Shown in pieces: positions 61,183 to 64,000 of a DNA stretch of 64,000 bases. The notes beneath the pieces are model-generated. The model ran no database searches and was not told where the DNA came from. It was given only the letters and a program-made list of their open reading frames with translations. Position 1 is the first letter of the stretch. Every line of letters starts with the position of its first letter. A program made the translations under genes and the position numbers. Origin of the DNA: Chlorobiaceae bacterium (lineage in GTDB: Bacteria > Bacteroidota > Chlorobiia > Chlorobiales > Chlorobiaceae); the NCBI GenBank assembly GCA_013335405.1, contig JAAXVR010000003.1:46550-110549 (forward strand), in the 5' to 3' direction.

Positions 61183-61281
61183 CCAATCATTCCAGTTCGT
61201 TCCGGCCTTGTCGAGCCAGCACCAAATGGCCTTTTTCCGCTTCGCTCCTCAAAGGCCGTCGCTGAATTATTGGCGATAGGG
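61177..61281 (+). repeat. attC-like recombination site 4
   Basis: 105 bp with R'' GCCTAAC (61177-61183, including the stop TAA of the preceding gene) and a right box GATAGGG (61275-61281). The arms pair extensively: left AATCATTCCAG against right CTGAATTATT, and CGGCCTT against AAGGCCG. The interior has CCGCTTCGCTCC, a word typical of attC loops. It is the most strongly paired of the four sites but its right box is degenerate. Confidence 0.6.
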
Positions 61282-61365
61282 TACGTCGTGAGATTGGTAA
61301 GAGATAACGGATGAAATTCCTTCCAGATAAAGAGTCGCGATCCTCACTGTTCCCAAGTCATGCAT

Positions 61366-61470
61366 GCATAACCGCGAGGTAATTCGTGAAGTGTTGACAG
61401 GGCACGTCCCGGCCAACTCAAGAAAATCCATACCCCGTTTGACCCCCATGGTGGTTGAACGGGGTTAACT
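61366..61470 (+). repeat. Possible degenerate attC-like site 5 / hairpin
   Basis: Left GCATAACC (from 61366) can pair with right GGTTAACT (to 61470). Inside lies an imperfect hairpin formed by ACCCCGTT (61432-61439) and AACGGGGT (61458-61465). If this is an attC, the unit 61282-61470 is a small cassette with no recognisable gene. No gene is seen in 61,282-61,521. Confidence 0.3.
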
Positions 61471-61521
61471 GTTTATGCGAGATTTCCATCGTTGTTGTTT
61501 GTTAACCCTTGATACAGCGCG

Positions 61522-61869
61522 ATGGAATACTTGCAGACCCTCCCCGGATTGGCCGATGACCGGCTGATGGCGTCGATTAGAATGATCGTCCGTCAAGAAC
61601 TCGCCAATGTGTTTCCTTCCGAATCCCAGGATCGTCTCCTGACGGTCGCCGAAGCGGCAAGCATGTTGCGGCTTGCCGTCACCACCATTTACGGTCTGGT
61701 TCAGCGAAACCAGATCCCCTACATCAAGAAGACCAAGCGCCTGTACTTTTCCGAGCGAAAGCTGAACGAATGGCTTGAACAGGGAGAGAATAACGGGCCT
61801 GAAGCTATCGAAAAGGCGGTCGATACCTACCTGACCTTACGTAAGGCAAGCCATAAGCGCAGCAAGTGA
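61522..61869 (+). CDS. Excisionase-like helix-turn-helix protein
   Basis: A 115-residue protein with one HTH_17-type domain (LLTVAEAASMLRLAVTTIYGLVQRNQIPYIKKTKRLYFSERKLNEWL), the form shared by excisionases and plasmid regulators. The N-terminal 30 residues are helical and the C-terminal tail is basic (LRKASHKRSK). It comes 112 bp before parA on the same strand, across the CATG octamer array, so it may regulate that region; this is inference. It starts with ATG 61522. Confidence 0.8.
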   Translation: MEYLQTLPGLADDRLMASIRMIVRQELANVFPSESQDRLLTVAEAASMLRLAVTTIYGLVQRNQIPYIKKTKRLYFSERKLNEWLEQGENNGPEAIEKAVDTYLTLRKASHKRSK

Positions 61870-61900
61870 TTCGGCGGTACCCTGCCTGGCAGAACACCAT

Positions 61901-61988
61901 CATGCTGCCATGCCATCATGTGGGCATGTCAGCATGTCTACATGATGGCATGCCATCAGGCAAACATGAAACCATGCAAACATGAAAA
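61901..61988 (+). repeat. Array of eleven CATGNNNN octamers reaching into parA start
   Basis: CATG occurs at 61901, 61909, 61917, 61925, 61933, 61941, 61949, 61965, 61973 and 61981, exactly every 8 bases; at 61957 the unit is degenerate (CAGG). The last unit supplies the ATG start codon of parA (61982). Nested in it is a 14-of-15 inverted repeat (61907-61921 against 61940-61954). This looks like an operator or centromere (parS) for the adjacent ParA/RHH pair. Confidence 0.8.
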
Positions 61989-62632
61989 CCATAGCGATCA
62001 TTTCCCAGAAAGGTGGAGCGGGCAAGACGACCATTGCACTGAATCTCGCCGTCGCTGCTGAGCGTTCTGGTTGGCAATCTGCCGTCATCGATATTGATCC
62101 CCAAGCAAGCGCAAAGTGCTGGCATGATCTTCGCGGGAGTGACTCTCCGGTGGTGGTGTCTATCCAGGCATCACGTCTTCCGGCGGTCATTGAAGCAGCT
62201 AAAGAAAATGGCGCAGCTCTCGTCATCATCGATACGGCACCGCACTCGGAATCATCAGCGCTTGCCGCTGCGCGAGCTGCTGATCTCGTGTTGATTCCAT
62301 GTCGGCCTTCTTTGCTGGATCTGAAAGCCATAACTACCACGATTGACCTCGCTTCCCTGGCAAAAACGCCGGCACTTGCCGTGCTCAATACGGTTCCGGG
62401 AAAAGGCGGCTTGCGAGCGGATGCGGAACTGGTCCTCAAAGGTTATGGACTTGACTTGGCGCCGGCAACTCTCGGGCAACGGGTCGCTTTTGTCCACTCA
62501 CTTACAGTGGGCCAGTCCGTTCTCGAATACGAACCCGACGGTAAAGCTGCTGAAGAGATTGAGGCACTGTTTCGTGCCGTTTGCACACACTGTGGATGGA
62601 TAACCTTGTTGCCTCAGAAGATCCGATCATGA
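61982..62632 (+). CDS. parA: ParA-type partition ATPase
   Basis: A 216-residue ParA/MinD-type ATPase. The deviant Walker A is KGGAGKTTIALNL (Lys10 and Lys15-Thr16), DIDPQASAK is the A' box and VIIDTAPHSES the Walker B region. It lacks an N-terminal DNA-binding domain, so it is the short (type Ib) form, which usually works with a small ribbon-helix-helix partner. That partner overlaps it by 4 bp downstream. It starts inside the CATG array, which fits autoregulation. Confidence 0.92.
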   Translation: MKTIAIISQKGGAGKTTIALNLAVAAERSGWQSAVIDIDPQASAKCWHDLRGSDSPVVVSIQASRLPAVIEAAKENGAALVIIDTAPHSESSALAAARAADLVLIPCRPSLLDLKAITTTIDLASLAKTPALAVLNTVPGKGGLRADAELVLKGYGLDLAPATLGQRVAFVHSLTVGQSVLEYEPDGKAAEEIEALFRAVCTHCGWITLLPQKIRS

Positions 62633-62886
62633 AGAAAAAAAGCCTGGCAGACGCGCTGCTCCGGGAGGTCAAATCGACTGCTGTCGAGGCGCTAAGGCCG
62701 ACAACGGGAAATTCGTATGTCGCACCTGTGAGGATCGGAAAAAAGGCCGTAACGGTGTGGTTCGAGCCCGATGTCGTCAAGCAGCTGAAGCTGATCGGCA
62801 TCGAGCAGGGAATGACCATTCAGGACATGGTGGCCGAGAGCCTGAACGACTTTTTCGCCAAGCATCACAAACCCCAGATTGCCTGA
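62629..62886 (+). CDS. Ribbon-helix-helix protein, probable ParA partner
   Basis: An 85-residue protein from ATG 62629. The C-terminal half (AVTVWFEPDVVKQLKLIGIEQGMTIQDMVAESLNDFFAKH) has the strand plus two helices of an RHH domain, as in small ParB/ParG-like partition proteins and antitoxins. The N-terminus is flexible and basic (MKKKSLADALLREVKS). Its overlap with parA (ATGA) and the octamer array upstream support a partition/autoregulation role, but this is inference. Confidence 0.82.
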   Translation: MKKKSLADALLREVKSTAVEALRPTTGNSYVAPVRIGKKAVTVWFEPDVVKQLKLIGIEQGMTIQDMVAESLNDFFAKHHKPQIA

Positions 62887-62891
62887 AAGCC

Positions 62892-63323
62892 ATGAAGGAA
62901 ACGAGCCGATTCACTGCGATCCAATTGAGGGATGATGACCGATTGCGTTGTTCGATCATCTATGGGCAACCGTCAAGAATCATCCCGGGAATGCTTGGCA
63001 AGATTGCCATGGTCGAAGATGGTCGCCTGATGGGATACCACATCGTCAATGGCAACAGGGAACGTGCATTTCTGTTCCGTACCGACTTGTCCGGAGGTGC
63101 CCAGAAAATCAGTGGAGTGGTCCCGGCGGTAAGCCTTCTGGTGATGACCCGTTCGCGATTCCGCTCCGCCAGGTTGCTGGCTGCGCTGCATGAATTCGCT
63201 GAGGCTGGGGTGCCGCTTGAGTCGATGCCCGAGCATTGTTTTGCCCTGTTGAACACTTTGCTCGAAGGCCGGGGATGCAGCGAAAACGAGATCCGAAAAT
63301 TCATACTCCGATGCCAAAGCTGA
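62892..63323 (+). CDS. Hypothetical protein of mobile-element module
   Basis: I do not recognise this 143-residue protein. Starting at ATG 62892, it has a beta-rich first half (CSIIYGQPSRIIPGMLGKIAMVEDGRLMGYHIV) and a helical C-terminal half with HCFALLNTLLEG. It starts 5 bp after the RHH gene and overlaps the TraF-type gene by 13 bp, so it belongs to the same operon. The surrounding genes suggest a role in transfer or maintenance of the element, without more detail. Confidence 0.7.
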   Translation: MKETSRFTAIQLRDDDRLRCSIIYGQPSRIIPGMLGKIAMVEDGRLMGYHIVNGNRERAFLFRTDLSGGAQKISGVVPAVSLLVMTRSRFRSARLLAALHEFAEAGVPLESMPEHCFALLNTLLEGRGCSENEIRKFILRCQS

Positions 63324-63904
63324 AGTCGTTCAGAGAGCTCATGGCAGGCCTGTCGGTGACTGCCATGTTCGCGATTCCTGCGATCATTCTCGACCGGCCT
63401 TTCGTCATCTACAACGCAACGGACAGCCTTCCGCATGGTTGGTATCTGGTCGTTCGCAAACCGGTTTACGAACGAGGCGACCTTGTGGTTTTTCCCGTTC
63501 CAGCTGTGGTCAGGGGTCTGGTGCAGCAGCGGCATTGGTTGCCCGTCGGAGCCTTCCTAATTAAGCCGATCGGCGGGAAATCCGGTGATGTTCTGGACAC
63601 GAAAATGGGGCGCTGCCGCGTCAATAGCACTGATTTCGGAGCCGTCGATATCATCGATCGAAGAGGTGGCAGGTTACCTGTTTTTTCTGAAGCCCGGAGA
63701 CTCAGAAAAGGTGAGGTCGCCGTCGTCAGTGCTGCCTGTTGCAGCTTTGATTCACGGTATTTCGGACCGATCAGAGAGAGGGACATCATAGGAGTGGCGG
63801 AGCCGCTCTGGCTTGAGGATTGCGCTACCAGGCAGGCCCATGATGAAGCCCATGAAGAGGCCCATGATGATGTACGGGAGGAGTGCGAAATGGCGAAGAA
63901 ATAG
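63311..63904 (+). CDS. traF: TraF-type S26 signal-peptidase-like protease of conjugation
   Basis: Membrane-anchored protease of the S26C family, which in RP4 processes and cyclizes the pilin TrbC. A membrane segment (residues about 12-28) is followed by the catalytic Ser39 in NATDSLPHGWYLV, Lys85 in LIKPIGGKSGD and the SFDSRYFGPI box. The C-terminus carries three 12 bp repeats that give AHDE, AHEE and AHDD. The length is 197 residues. It suggests that conjugation genes follow beyond the window. Confidence 0.85.
   Translation: MPKLKSFRELMAGLSVTAMFAIPAIILDRPFVIYNATDSLPHGWYLVVRKPVYERGDLVVFPVPAVVRGLVQQRHWLPVGAFLIKPIGGKSGDVLDTKMGRCRVNSTDFGAVDIIDRRGGRLPVFSEARRLRKGEVAVVSAACCSFDSRYFGPIRERDIIGVAEPLWLEDCATRQAHDEAHEEAHDDVREECEMAKK
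63836..63871 (+). repeat. Three 12 bp tandem repeats inside traF
   Basis: GCCCATGATGAA, GCCCATGAAGAG and GCCCATGATGAT lie in tandem in frame, giving Ala-His-Asp/Glu-Glu/Asp repeats in the acidic protein tail. The CATG word also recurs here, as in the octamer array near parA. Confidence 0.75.
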
Positions 63905-64000
63905 GTAGTGCAAGATAAAGGCAATGGTGACCACGGCTTTGTAAGCCGTTGTTCCATTGCAGGTTATAAGGTTAATACGGTGTGTTGAATGAGTTGCTGA
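63905..64000 (+). other. Noncoding end of window with large hairpin
   Basis: A two-part hairpin spans 63921-63960: outer arms GCAATGG (63921-63927) and CCATTGC (63954-63960), inner arms ACGGCTT (63933-63939) and AAGCCGT (63943-63949). No T run follows. It may be a terminator or a transfer-related site. No gene start is clear before the window ends. Confidence 0.5.

Overview
The window looks like chromosome of a green sulfur bacterium (Chlorobiaceae: Chlorobium, Pelodictyon or Prosthecochloris). The evidence is a BCD/PucC-type (bacterio)chlorophyll-associated transporter, a hemA-hemC-hemD cluster preceded by a HemX-like gene, a Mg-type HemB, the hrcA-grpE-dnaJ order, and an HrcA and peptide deformylase that match Chlorobi relatives as I remember them. 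No search was run, so the species is not resolved.

Core region, 1-55,046. It opens with the 3' part of prmC and the heat-shock set hrcA-grpE-dnaJ. Next come a flavodoxin-like gene, gap, mpl, a PagL-like outer-membrane protein, and a minus-strand chain proB-proA-lolD-like-MFS in which the ends overlap by a few bases. A gene-poor 1.5 kb stretch follows. Then come a CPA2 antiporter, a Fur-family regulator, a five-PAS hybrid kinase, def-fmt-lepA-lepB, trpE, a DegP-type protease, greA, a small LSm-like protein and tpiA. thiC lies under a clear TPP riboswitch and is divergent from recD2. After recD2 come the PucC-type transporter, a radical SAM protein, a QueD-like enzyme, an RRM protein, cysE, aroC and hemB. 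A four-gene Na+-pumping methylmalonyl-CoA-type decarboxylase operon follows, then an inositol-phosphatase-family gene, hemD-hemC-hemA-hemX and typA.

Accessory region, 55,047-64,000 and beyond. Ten bases after typA lies the 3' part of a tRNA-Val(CAC) gene, followed by a tyrosine integrase broken by two compensating length changes. Next is an unknown gene, then an array that I read as integron gene cassettes without an integron integrase. Four genes (RES domain, HEPN-like, uracil-DNA-glycosylase-like, unknown) each end in an imperfect palindrome of 62-105 bp with attC features, and three of the four stop codons lie inside the R'' box. The right end is a mobilization/partition module: HTH excisionase-like protein, ParA, ribbon-helix-helix protein, an unknown protein and a TraF-type S26 protease. 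A strikingly regular array of CATGNNNN octamers runs into the parA start codon.

The most interesting parts are the cassette array with its putative toxin/defence cargo, the phased octamer array at parA, and the oddly placed tRNA fragment beside a decayed integrase. No rRNA, intact tRNA or CRISPR array was seen.
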